NCBI GenBank assembly: GCA_949289045.1
Contig: CASEMN010000003.1
Coordinates: 119,682-183,681 of the forward strand
Length of the DNA: 64,000 bases
Direction of reading: 5' to 3'
From: an uncultured Oscillospiraceae bacterium
GTDB lineage: Bacteria; Bacillota; Clostridia; Oscillospirales; Acutalibacteraceae
Under the pieces are notes generated by a model. The model was not told the DNA's origin. It searched no databases and saw only the letters and a list, made by a program, of their open reading frames with translations. The position numbers and the translations under genes are program-made. How positions within the stretch are numbered: the first letter of the stretch is position 1; each line of letters opens with the position of its first letter. Shown here piece after piece: positions 42,512 to 50,376 of the stretch.

Positions 42512-42557
42512 ATTTACCCCTCCCATCGGAGCGAATCCGACAGGAGGGGAATTTTTT
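42512..42557. terminator. Bidirectional terminator after malic enzyme
   Basis: CCCCTCC/GGAGGGG stem (42517-42523 with 42543-42549) with inner pairs CGGA/TCCG and a T-run on the plus side. Confidence 0.85.
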
Positions 42558-42558
42558 A

Positions 42559-42888
42559 TTATCTTATAAACTTTTTGTCTTCTTCCGGGATTCCGCCGTC
42601 ATCGGAGACATAACGCTCCACTTTCATTTTAAGGTCGTATTTTTCTCTTAGCATTGTAATTTCTTTCATCATCTCGGAAGCGTGATGAAGGTCAATGGCA
42701 GCCTGATTTTCCCAGCTATCTATGAGCAGAACAGTATTTTCATCATCCATAGGAAAAAAGTACTCGTATTTTTTATTTCCTTTCTCCTCCCGAATCCTTC
42801 TTACTACTCCACTTGAAACCATTTCTTTGGCAAATTTTCTGGCATTGTCTCCTTCGCCGCTGTAATAAATATTTACTGTAATTGACAT
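42559..42888 (-). CDS. ABM-domain (YgiN-like) monooxygenase family protein
   Basis: A 109-residue ferredoxin-like alpha/beta barrel protein of the antibiotic-biosynthesis-monooxygenase family: SITVNIYYSGEGDNARKFAKEM at the start, central YEYFFPMDDENTVLLIDSW and the His of LHHASEMMKEI. Such proteins include quinol monooxygenases and heme- or stress-related enzymes; role here unknown. 25 bases downstream of a Cys-rich protein gene in the same direction. Confidence 0.8.
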   Translation of the reverse strand: MSITVNIYYSGEGDNARKFAKEMVSSGVVRRIREEKGNKKYEYFFPMDDENTVLLIDSWENQAAIDLHHASEMMKEITMLREKYDLKMKVERYVSDDGGIPEEDKKFIR

Positions 42889-42913
42889 ATAAACTATCCC
42901 CTTTTGTTTAAGC

Positions 42914-43348
42914 TTATCTCCTTACATATGCCACAATTTCCGGATCGGCACCCATGCATCCGTATTCACACACAAGAAGATATTTGTCATCTGCCACTAT
43001 ACCGTAACATCTGTCACTATTCGGTATCTCTATCTGATTGCCTAAATATATGTCATTATCTTTAAGGAGCTTTACTTTCTGTCCGCTCAGCAGTTCATAT
43101 TCGAGGTTTACAAAAAATCCGTTGAGCAGATTGAGGTTATTTACTTCTAAATCCTTGATTTTAAGAGAATTAAATTCATCTATAACTTTTCTTTTAAGCT
43201 CTTCAAAAGCTTCCATTCCATCTTTTTTAATGCACTGGGCAGCAATACATTTTCCGCCGAAAGGTCTGCCATCTGTTTCAATGCATCCGCCACACTGAGC
43301 CTTTCTTTCACATTGATTGCAGCAATCAAGTCCGCAGATTGATTTCAT
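42914..43348 (-). CDS. Cys-rich DUF3795-like protein
   Basis: A 144-residue protein whose N-terminus is a dense Cys cluster: Cys5, Cys9, Cys10, Cys13, Cys19, Cys22 then Cys33 and Cys39, resembling the CGLDC..C..C..GC metal-binding start of DUF3795 proteins. The rest is an unassigned beta-rich region with SDRCYGIVADDKYLLVCEYG. Zinc or iron-sulfur binding is likely but function is unknown. Probably co-transcribed with the ABM-family gene. Confidence 0.7.
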   Translation of the reverse strand: MKSICGLDCCNQCERKAQCGGCIETDGRPFGGKCIAAQCIKKDGMEAFEELKRKVIDEFNSLKIKDLEVNNLNLLNGFFVNLEYELLSGQKVKLLKDNDIYLGNQIEIPNSDRCYGIVADDKYLLVCEYGCMGADPEIVAYVRR

Positions 43349-43436
43349 GATTTTCCCTCCTACTTTCTGTTTATTTTCTTTGAAATCAGTTTATCATGAG
43401 AATTTAAAACAGGCAATAGGGCATATCATTAGCGAT

Positions 43437-43476
43437 ATAAAAACAGACAGCGGATTAAATTCCACGTCTGTTTTTT
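43437..43476. terminator. Bidirectional terminator downstream of the nitrilase-NUDIX gene
   Basis: AAAAACAGAC (43439-43448) pairs with GTCTGTTTTT (43466-43475); T-runs on both sides. Confidence 0.75.
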
Positions 43477-43478
43477 CT

Positions 43479-44828
43479 TTACTCTTCCGAATTATCCCTG
43501 TCTATAATCTCCATAACCCGCTGAGCCTCTTTTAAAAGCTTCGGCTGAATAAGAGGATATGTCCAGTTTTCGGGCAGCACATCAAAAAGCTTTACCTCTT
43601 CTATTTCCAGCGCCGGAAGTTTTCCGAAAGTGAAAATATCCGCAAAATAGAGCATACCGAAATTTTCCTCTCCGTCCATTGTAACGGAATAAGGGGTTAT
43701 CTGATAAATGTCAAAATCTTTTGCACCCGTTTCCTCCCATAATTCTCTCCTTGCAGCTTCGTCAGGATGTTCTCCCTTTTCTATATGTCCTCCGGGGCAC
43801 TCCCAGGTACTGCGATCCTTATGACGGCAAAAAACATATTTTTCACCGGATTTTGAAATAATCACCGAATATTTATATCCCTTTTCCTCAGGTGGAACCT
43901 TTCCGAAAGATACCTTTACACTTTCCATTTCTTTTCTCCTTTTCTCCCTCACAAAGGGATATTTCACTTCCCCTTTAACAAGTTCACCATATGCATACAC
44001 CTTTCGGTAAGCGTTGCCCCAGGTTTCGTTTTCACGCCATTTCCTTATTGCTGTCATATCAAACTCAGCGACAGCTATTGTTTCCTCTTCACCAAGCATC
44101 ATTATTTCATTATCGGTATAGTTACCTTTTTTATCAAAGGTCATAGGCGTATAAGCGCAGGAGCAGCCCCATTTAGAGCCCGGATAATTTGCCATGATAA
44201 TTCCCGTCATGTTCTCAAAAGAGCGTGTGCGAAGCTGTGAGAGCCTTGCAGGGTTCATGTCGCAGGCATTGGGCACAAGAATTATCTCTGCACCCTGCAA
44301 CATCATCACCCTTGCGCTTTCGGGGAACTCACGGTCATAGCAAATCATTATTCCTATTTTAACTCCGCAGAAATCCACTGTCTTAAATCCCTTGCCGCTT
44401 TCTAAAAGTCCCTCAAGGGAAAAATCACAAGTGTGAACCTTATCATAGCGGAGAATAATTTTGCCTTGTTTATCTATAAAGAAAGCAGTATTTGTCTTTC
44501 TCTTTTCACCTGTAGAAAGACAGGTAATTACAACACCTGTGTTAAGCTCCTTTGCTTTACGGCAGAACGCTTTTATCTCTTCTCCATCCGGCTCCCATGT
44601 TTTAGAAAGCCAACTTTCTCGTTCTTTTTCACATTCCTCTTTAAATGGCTCATCGAAAGCCTCTTTAAAAGGCGGTGCGTATCCGTTTGACCACATTTCC
44701 GGAAACAGTACAATATCTGCTCCCATTTTTGCACCCTGCTCAAAATATTCGAGACCTGCTTTGAGGCTGCACTGAGAATTATTGGGTTTTGTATTTTTCT
44801 GCACCACAGCAATACGAAGTTTATCCAT
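43479..44828 (-). CDS. Nitrilase-superfamily amidase fused to a NUDIX hydrolase
   Basis: A two-domain protein of 449 residues. Residues 1-285 are a carbon-nitrogen hydrolase with complete triad: Glu44 (LFPEMWSNG), Lys130 (RYDKVHTCDF) and Cys163 (IMICYDREFPE). Residues about 302-449 are a NUDIX domain with a full box from Gly347 to Gly368 (GHIEKGEHPDEAARREL, then WEETG), which cleaves nucleoside-diphosphate compounds. A Lys/Arg-rich linker joins them. Met301 is preceded by AAAAGGAGAAAAGAA, so the NUDIX part may also be made alone from 43928. ATG 44828 has GGAAGTG upstream. Substrates unknown. Confidence 0.88.
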   Translation of the reverse strand: MDKLRIAVVQKNTKPNNSQCSLKAGLEYFEQGAKMGADIVLFPEMWSNGYAPPFKEAFDEPFKEECEKERESWLSKTWEPDGEEIKAFCRKAKELNTGVVITCLSTGEKRKTNTAFFIDKQGKIILRYDKVHTCDFSLEGLLESGKGFKTVDFCGVKIGIMICYDREFPESARVMMLQGAEIILVPNACDMNPARLSQLRTRSFENMTGIIMANYPGSKWGCSCAYTPMTFDKKGNYTDNEIMMLGEEETIAVAEFDMTAIRKWRENETWGNAYRKVYAYGELVKGEVKYPFVREKRRKEMESVKVSFGKVPPEEKGYKYSVIISKSGEKYVFCRHKDRSTWECPGGHIEKGEHPDEAARRELWEETGAKDFDIYQITPYSVTMDGEENFGMLYFADIFTFGKLPALEIEEVKLFDVLPENWTYPLIQPKLLKEAQRVMEIIDRDNSEE

Positions 44829-44845
44829 ATTTTCACTTCCTTTAA

Positions 44846-44874
44846 GAAAAAAGCGGAGCTCGGGGCTCCGCTTT
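44846..44874 (-). terminator. Terminator of the leuA-leuB operon
   Basis: Ten-base stem AAAGCGGAGC/GCTCCGCTTT on the minus strand, followed by TTTTTTC. Confidence 0.9.
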
Positions 44875-44894
44875 GATTTTATTATACACTTTTA

Positions 44895-45971
44895 TCAGCC
44901 AAGTACAATATCCTTAGCAATATCGCCCATCTGTGAAGTGGAAACTTTCTCAAAGCCCTCTTCATAAATATCGGGAGTTCTGGCTTTGCCAAGAGCCTCA
45001 TTTACTGCCTTTTCGATTGCATCGGCAGCTTCGCTCTCATCGAAGGAATAGCGGAGCATCATTGCGGCGGAAAGAATTGTGGCAAGGGGGTTTGCAATAC
45101 CCTGACCTGCAATGTCGGGAGCTGAACCGTGGATAGGCTCATAAAGTCCCATTTTTCCGTCGGCAAGACTTGCAGAGGCAAGCATACCAATTGAACCGCT
45201 TATCATTGAAGCTTCGTCTGAAAGGATATCGCCGAAAATATTTGAAGTTACGATAACATCGAACTGGCCGGGATTTCTCACAAGCTGCATTGCACAGTTG
45301 TCAACATACATATGGCTAAGCTCAACATCCGGATACTCTTCGGAAATTCTGATAACTGTCTCTCTCCAGAGTCTTGAGGATTCGAGAACGTTTGCCTTAT
45401 CAACACTGGTAAGCTTTTTGTTTCTCTTCTGAGCCATCTGGAAAGCAACTCTTGCAATACGCTCAATTTCGGGGACTGTATACATCTCTGTATCATATGC
45501 TGCGGGAGAACCGTTTACTTCTTTTCTTCCTCTCTCGCCGAAGTAGATACCGCCTGTAAGCTCACGTACGACAAGGACGTCAAGGTTATCGCCGATGATG
45601 CTGTCCTTAATGGGAGAGGCTGATTTAAGGGGCTCAAAAATCTGTGCGGGACGAAGGTTTGCATAAAGTCCCAGTGCACCTCTTATGCCAAGAAGTCCTG
45701 CTTCAGGTCTTTGGTTTCCAGGAAGTTTATCCCATTTCCAGCCGCCCACTGCACCTAAAAGCACTGAATCAGCCTTTTTGCAGGCTTCAACAGTTGCTGC
45801 GGGGAGAGGCTCGCCTGTTGCATCAATAGCACATCCGCCCATAAGCTGATAGTCGTAATTCATTTTAAAGCCGTATTTTTCACCTGCGGCATCAAGTACC
45901 TTTATAGCCTCATCTACAATTTCGGGTCCGATTCCGTCGCCTTTGAGGACAACAACATTATATTCTCTCAT
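44895..45971 (-). CDS. leuB: 3-isopropylmalate dehydrogenase
   Basis: Third step of leucine synthesis, oxidative decarboxylation of 3-isopropylmalate. The 358-residue protein shows [15 protein letters not shown] at the start, [21 protein letters not shown], the catalytic Lys/Tyr regions and [14 protein letters not shown], then [18 protein letters not shown], all typical of LeuB. It lies 25 bases after leuA and shares its T-box leader. leuC and leuD are not between them or nearby. Confidence 0.97.
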   Translation of the reverse strand: MREYNVVVLKGDGIGPEIVDEAIKVLDAAGEKYGFKMNYDYQLMGGCAIDATGEPLPAATVEACKKADSVLLGAVGGWKWDKLPGNQRPEAGLLGIRGALGLYANLRPAQIFEPLKSASPIKDSIIGDNLDVLVVRELTGGIYFGERGRKEVNGSPAAYDTEMYTVPEIERIARVAFQMAQKRNKKLTSVDKANVLESSRLWRETVIRISEEYPDVELSHMYVDNCAMQLVRNPGQFDVIVTSNIFGDILSDEASMISGSIGMLASASLADGKMGLYEPIHGSAPDIAGQGIANPLATILSAAMMLRYSFDESEAADAIEKAVNEALGKARTPDIYEEGFEKVSTSQMGDIAKDIVLG

Positions 45972-45996
45972 TTAACTCAAATCCTTTCGGTAATAA

Positions 45997-47694
45997 TCAG
46001 TGTTTTGAAACGTAGCGGTTAATTGCGCAGAGAACGCCTCTGATAGAAGCGTAGTTAATGTTATGTGACATACCTACGCCGAAAACATCGCTTCCGTCGG
46101 GGGCTTTAAGCTGAATGTAGGAAACAGCCTTTGCGTCTGAACCGACTGATACTGCGTGCTCAGAATAGTCAACAAAACGGTAGCCGTAAATTCCCACATG
46201 GGACAGTGCGTTGAAAAATGCGTCAATAGGTCCGTTACCGACGCCCTGAATGTTTACAGGCTCATCGCCGTTATGCTTGAGTGCTCCCTCAAAGCGAACC
46301 TTGGGTGAAGTGTTATTAACTGTATTTTCTTCGGTAAGCTTATGAGAAACAATCTGATATGGTCCGTTTATCTCAAGATACTGCTTGCTGAAAATCTCAA
46401 AGACTTTCTGGGGACTGATTTCAGTGCCCGCTGCATCACATACTGCTTTAACGGCTGCACCGAACTCGGGATGCATCGCCTTGGGAAGCTGATAGCCAAA
46501 GACATTGCTCATAATGAACGCTGCGCCGCCCTTACCGGACTGGCTGTTTATGCGGATAATAGGCTCATACTCTCTGCCCACATCAGCGGGGTCAATGGGA
46601 AGATAGGGAACCTCCCAATACTCGGTTCCGCTGGTCTTCATGTACTCTTCGCCCTTATTGATAGCATCCTGGTGAGAACCTGAGAAAGCGGTAAATACAA
46701 GCTTGCCGGCATAGGGCTGACGGTAGCCGACCTGCATCTTTGTTGTGCGCTCGTAAACTTCTCTTACCTTATTGATGTTGCTGAAATCAAGTTTCGGGTC
46801 AACGGCCTGTGTATACATATTAAGAGCAAGAGTTACTATATCAACATTACCTGTTCTTTCACCGTTTCCGAAAAGAGTTCCCTCAATTCTGTCTGCTCCT
46901 GCAAGAAGTCCAAGCTCCGCTGCGGCAACGCCTGTTCCTCTATCGTTATGAGGATGAAGGCTGATTATAGCATTCTCTCTATTCTTAAGGTGGGTGCAGA
47001 AATATTCAATCTGATCAGCATATCCGTTAGGTGTGCTGCCCTCAACAGTTGAAGGAAGATTAAGGATAAGCTTATTGTCGGCATCTGTTTCCAGAGCCTC
47101 CATAACAGCTTCACAGATGCGAACAGCGTTATCCATTTCTGTTCCTGAAAAGCTCTCAGGTGAATATTCAAAACGGATATTTGTTTCGCTGCCATTGGCT
47201 TTCATTTCGTCCGTAAGCTCTTTGATAAGCTTTGCACCTTTAACAGCAATATCAATAATGCCGTCCATATCCTTTTTAAAGACAACCTTTCTCTGAAGAG
47301 TTGAGGTTGAATTATAGAAGTGGACTATTACGTTTTTAGCGCCTGCAATGGCGTCAAATGTCTTGCGGATAAGGTGTTCTCTTGCCTGAACAAGAACCTG
47401 AATTGTAACATCGTCGGGGATATGTCCGCCGTCAATAAGTGTTCTGAGAATTTCATACTCTGTCTCTGATGCAGAGGGGAAGCCTACTTCAATCTCTTTA
47501 AAGCCGATATCTACAAGGAGCTTGAACATTTCAAGCTTTTCCTGAAGATTCATGGGATCGATAAGAGCCTGGTTTCCGTCACGAAGATCGACGCTGCACC
47601 AAATAGGAGCATGGTCTATGACCTTTGAGGGCCACTGCCTGTTTTCAATTTTAACAGGTGTAAAGGGAATGTACTTTTCAAAACCTTTTTTCAT
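45997..47694 (-). CDS. leuA: 2-isopropylmalate synthase, long (type 2) form
   Basis: First committed step of leucine synthesis. At 565 residues it is the long form found in Corynebacterium and yeast: N-terminus PSKVIDHAPIWCSVDLRDGN, TIM barrel with GDGNRTG-like GNGERTGNVD and the metal pair in HPHNDRGTG, a linker, then a C-terminal regulatory LeuA dimer domain (about 440-565), the leucine-feedback site in relatives. Expression is probably controlled by a T-box leader, so by uncharged tRNA-Leu. AAGGAG precedes the ATG. Confidence 0.96.
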   Translation of the reverse strand: MKKGFEKYIPFTPVKIENRQWPSKVIDHAPIWCSVDLRDGNQALIDPMNLQEKLEMFKLLVDIGFKEIEVGFPSASETEYEILRTLIDGGHIPDDVTIQVLVQAREHLIRKTFDAIAGAKNVIVHFYNSTSTLQRKVVFKKDMDGIIDIAVKGAKLIKELTDEMKANGSETNIRFEYSPESFSGTEMDNAVRICEAVMEALETDADNKLILNLPSTVEGSTPNGYADQIEYFCTHLKNRENAIISLHPHNDRGTGVAAAELGLLAGADRIEGTLFGNGERTGNVDIVTLALNMYTQAVDPKLDFSNINKVREVYERTTKMQVGYRQPYAGKLVFTAFSGSHQDAINKGEEYMKTSGTEYWEVPYLPIDPADVGREYEPIIRINSQSGKGGAAFIMSNVFGYQLPKAMHPEFGAAVKAVCDAAGTEISPQKVFEIFSKQYLEINGPYQIVSHKLTEENTVNNTSPKVRFEGALKHNGDEPVNIQGVGNGPIDAFFNALSHVGIYGYRFVDYSEHAVSVGSDAKAVSYIQLKAPDGSDVFGVGMSHNINYASIRGVLCAINRYVSKH

Positions 47695-47754
47695 TGCTGA
47701 TTTCTCCTTTTCCTACGCAAAAAGTTAGTTCACCTTTCACGGGGCGATGTTAAA

Positions 47755-48044
47755 CAAAAAACCCGCCCCCTACAACTGTATAGGGGCGAGGATAATATAC
47801 TCCACGCGGTACCACCCTACTTCAGCCACTTTACGTGGCTCTCACGGACCTCCAACAAGGCCCTGACCTGTAACGCGGTCATACGTCCTGCCCTATGATT
47901 TCAAGCAGGCAACTCCGGAATGAGCTATACACAAATATTGCGGCGCCGTCTCACACCAACCGACGGCTCTCTGATGCTCGCGCAACCTGTCTTTTTTCCT
48001 TCACAGTCTTTATGGGTAAACCATATGCGAATTTTTAAATTGTA
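47755..48044 (-). promoter_or_regulatory. T-box leader of leuA-leuB
   Basis: The minus strand carries the T-box sequence AGGGTGGTACCGCG (47805-47818), which binds the tRNA acceptor end. Downstream is a terminator, GCCCCTA..TAGGGGGC then TTTTTT (47755-47788). Upstream lies a long stem I region (about 47910-48010). In its 3' internal loop a CUC triplet (minus, 47922-47924) is the best specifier candidate, which reads as leucine and fits the genes; that one assignment is tentative. Confidence 0.92.
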
Positions 48045-48050
48045 AGTATT

Positions 48051-48079
48051 ATTATAAAAATCTTTTTCTCTCTTGTCAA
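48051..48079 (-). promoter_or_regulatory. Consensus promoter of the leu T-box transcript
   Basis: TTGACA (48074-48079), 17-base spacer, TATAAT (48051-48056): a perfect sigma-A promoter on the minus strand. Confidence 0.9.
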
Positions 48080-48155
48080 CAGTATAAACGGAAAAATCTC
48101 AGGTGTAAATTTTATGAAAAATTACACGATAATACTTCACTTAGAAAATAGCAAA

Positions 48156-48188
48156 GAAAAAATCCCGACTGCTTTCGCAATCGGGATT
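48156..48188 (-). terminator. Terminator after tRNA-Gln
   Basis: Stem AAATCCCGA..GC with GAAA loop and partner ending TCGGGATTT, then TTTTC on the minus strand, directly beyond the tRNA 3' end. Confidence 0.9.
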
Positions 48189-48190
48189 TA

Positions 48191-48264
48191 TGGCTGCGGA
48201 ACTAGGATTTGAACCCAGACAAACAGAGTCAGAGTCTGTCGTGCTACCCTTACACAATTCCGCA
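48191..48264 (-). tRNA. tRNA-Gln (anticodon CTG)
   Basis: A complete 74-base cloverleaf with CCA encoded: acceptor TGCGGAA/TTCCGCA, D-arm GTGT..GCAC with GGG in the loop, anticodon arm ACAGA-CTCTGAC-TCTGT giving anticodon CTG (plus-strand 48230-48232), and T-arm with loop TTCAAAT. It has its own promoter and terminator and reads CAG codons. Confidence 0.93.
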
Positions 48265-48284
48265 ATGTTTTGACAACAGATATT

Positions 48285-48312
48285 ATTATATCCTTTTTTC
48301 TGAAAAAGTCAA
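48285..48312 (-). promoter_or_regulatory. Promoter of tRNA-Gln
   Basis: TTGACT (48307-48312), 16 bases, TATAAT (48285-48290) on the minus strand, about 20 bases before the tRNA. Confidence 0.88.
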
Positions 48313-48341
48313 CACTTTTTTTAAATTTTTTTAAATTTGTA

Positions 48342-48389
48342 AAAAGCCGGAAAACGCAAGGTTTTTATAACTCTCACATTCCGGCTTTT
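48342..48389 (-). terminator. Terminator after the heparinase-like gene
   Basis: AAAAGCCGGAA arms (48342-48352 with 48379-48389) around a 26-base loop, T5 on the minus strand. Confidence 0.75.
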
Positions 48390-48419
48390 CACAATTGTTT
48401 TACTATAAGTATTTATCTT

Positions 48420-50348
48420 TTATCTCAAACGGAAAAGAAGCTCTGAATTTTTGAAAACGTTAATCATTCCTGCTCCTACAAAATCTTTACATTTGAATGT
48501 ACCCATAATCTCTTTATGGCTGAGGAAAACAGTATATTCATCTTTTCCGCTTTTAATATTAAGTCCGGTAATTGCTCCCGGCTCCTTTGCTGCAATATCG
48601 CCGCACTCCATTTTAAGAGGAGTTACTTTGAGACCGTCGGGAGAAATTACTGTAATATGGCTCTGTCTGCCAAAACAGCGGCTTTTAACTTCCAAGGCCG
48701 GATTTTTGCATTTAAAGTTATAGTATCTGGAAATTTCGGAAGACTGTTCTTTTACAGTGACACTGTGAGCTCCGATAAAATAAAAATCAGCCTTTACTTT
48801 TTCGCCGGTGTAAACGGCAGTATTTCCTGATACTTCAAGAGAACCTGTTTCCGGGAAATGGAAATGGCTCGAATATTTATGAAGCCCTTTTGCATCAAAG
48901 TCATCTATTATTATAAACACGGAGGGCTTGAGCCAAATGACTTTTCGCTGTACAAAACAGCCTCCAAACAATTTCATATATCCCAGATGTCCGCCGGAGG
49001 CAATCTCATATTCATCGGCAATTATCATTGGTTCCTTGACCGATACAGCTGTTTTGAGATATCCCCATCCTCCGCTTTTAGGCTGATTTACAGTGTATTC
49101 TTTACCTGAGACTGTGGGAGCATTATGCTGGCGTGCCGATTTAAGGGCAAAACGTGCTTTATTTGGGACATAGGTATAACGTCCGGCATCAGTTAAAACA
49201 TCTTCACCGTAAAGTGAAAGGTCCACATGAAGCTTATCCGAATGGCCGTGACCGCCGCCTGTAAAGCCGTTTATCATATGCATATAGTGGTCATCAGCTC
49301 CAAAGCCGGAACGCATTATATAATTTCCGCTGTCGGAAAGCTCCACAGATTTAAAATCCGGCTCCTTTGCATCTATTTTCTCATATTCCTCAATAGATTC
49401 TTCTCCTGCAAGCCATACAGTTTCAAAATCAATTTCCGGGAAAGCACAATATTTCATCTCAGGGTCTGAAAAAACATATGCACACTGGGTAAGCAGGTCT
49501 CTTATATCCGTATCGTCACTGTCACCCATAAGGGGATGATGTCCGTCAGGCTTTATCCATTTAAGCTCTGCCATCGCCATTTTGTAGGTCTGCTCTTCAA
49601 TTATTTTAGGTACTTCAAAACCGTTTTTTCTCGCTCTGATAATGAAATCAAGAAAAGATTTAAGCACCTCAGCATGATACATAGGAGACTGTTCGCGCTG
49701 AAAGCCGTCCTCCATAACCTGAGCTACACATTCCTTTTTAAGACGCTCTATAGCGGTTTCTGCCATCTCCCTATCGCCTAAAGCAATGGCTATATCAAAC
49801 ATTCCGTGATCCTGTATAGCTCCCCAGTTGCCGAAAACAGACCATATACTGTAAGTTTCCGTAAGGATTTTTCCGTGAAGTTTAAGGCTTTCGGTGTAAA
49901 GATCTCTTATTTCCTCTATTTCCTCAGCACCGTCAAAAAGCTCCATTGCAAGGGTCCAGTACTCTCCCCTGAGTCCAACCTCCAGGGAACGCCACATGGT
50001 GCCTTGAGTAGTTTTGTTATAGGGAACATTTTCTATCCAGTCCTTCATCAGACGCACAAAGTTCTGAGCATACTTTTTATCACCGGTAAGAATGTAAGCC
50101 TGGCCTAATATTATAAAATATCTGTGGCGGTTAAACTGCCATGTAAATTCTCTGTCGTCGCCGGGAATATAATTCCAGTCTATTTTATCTTTGAATACAA
50201 CCGGTTCCACGGTTCTCTCCATATCCCAGGGCATATCAAAAAGAAAATAGTTTTTACAGACTTCATCTGCCACACGAAGAATGTGCTCCGTTTCCTTTTT
50301 CCAGTTGCTTCTGCAAAATTCCGCAGTTTTTAAATATTTACTGTTCAT
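48420..50348 (-). CDS. Heparinase II/III-family polysaccharide lyase, cytoplasmic
   Basis: Probable uronic-acid polymer or oligomer lyase. The 642-residue protein has an N-terminal (alpha/alpha) toroid (about 1-330; MWRSLEVGLRGEYW, RIWSVFGNWG-like IWSVFGNWGAIQDHGM) and the C-terminal heparinase II/III beta-sandwich with GGHGHSDKLHVDLSLYGEDV, where His residues bind metal, and DAGRYTY. No signal peptide, so it should act inside the cell. ATG 50348 follows GGAGG by 6 bases; a longer frame would overlap the PL8 gene. It lies 28 bases after that gene, in one operon. Exact PL family (12, 15, 17 or 21) not resolved. Confidence 0.87.
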   Translation of the reverse strand: MNSKYLKTAEFCRSNWKKETEHILRVADEVCKNYFLFDMPWDMERTVEPVVFKDKIDWNYIPGDDREFTWQFNRHRYFIILGQAYILTGDKKYAQNFVRLMKDWIENVPYNKTTQGTMWRSLEVGLRGEYWTLAMELFDGAEEIEEIRDLYTESLKLHGKILTETYSIWSVFGNWGAIQDHGMFDIAIALGDREMAETAIERLKKECVAQVMEDGFQREQSPMYHAEVLKSFLDFIIRARKNGFEVPKIIEEQTYKMAMAELKWIKPDGHHPLMGDSDDTDIRDLLTQCAYVFSDPEMKYCAFPEIDFETVWLAGEESIEEYEKIDAKEPDFKSVELSDSGNYIMRSGFGADDHYMHMINGFTGGGHGHSDKLHVDLSLYGEDVLTDAGRYTYVPNKARFALKSARQHNAPTVSGKEYTVNQPKSGGWGYLKTAVSVKEPMIIADEYEIASGGHLGYMKLFGGCFVQRKVIWLKPSVFIIIDDFDAKGLHKYSSHFHFPETGSLEVSGNTAVYTGEKVKADFYFIGAHSVTVKEQSSEISRYYNFKCKNPALEVKSRCFGRQSHITVISPDGLKVTPLKMECGDIAAKEPGAITGLNIKSGKDEYTVFLSHKEIMGTFKCKDFVGAGMINVFKNSELLFRLR

Positions 50349-50376
50349 TGGGTCCTCCAAAACACTTAAAAAATCT

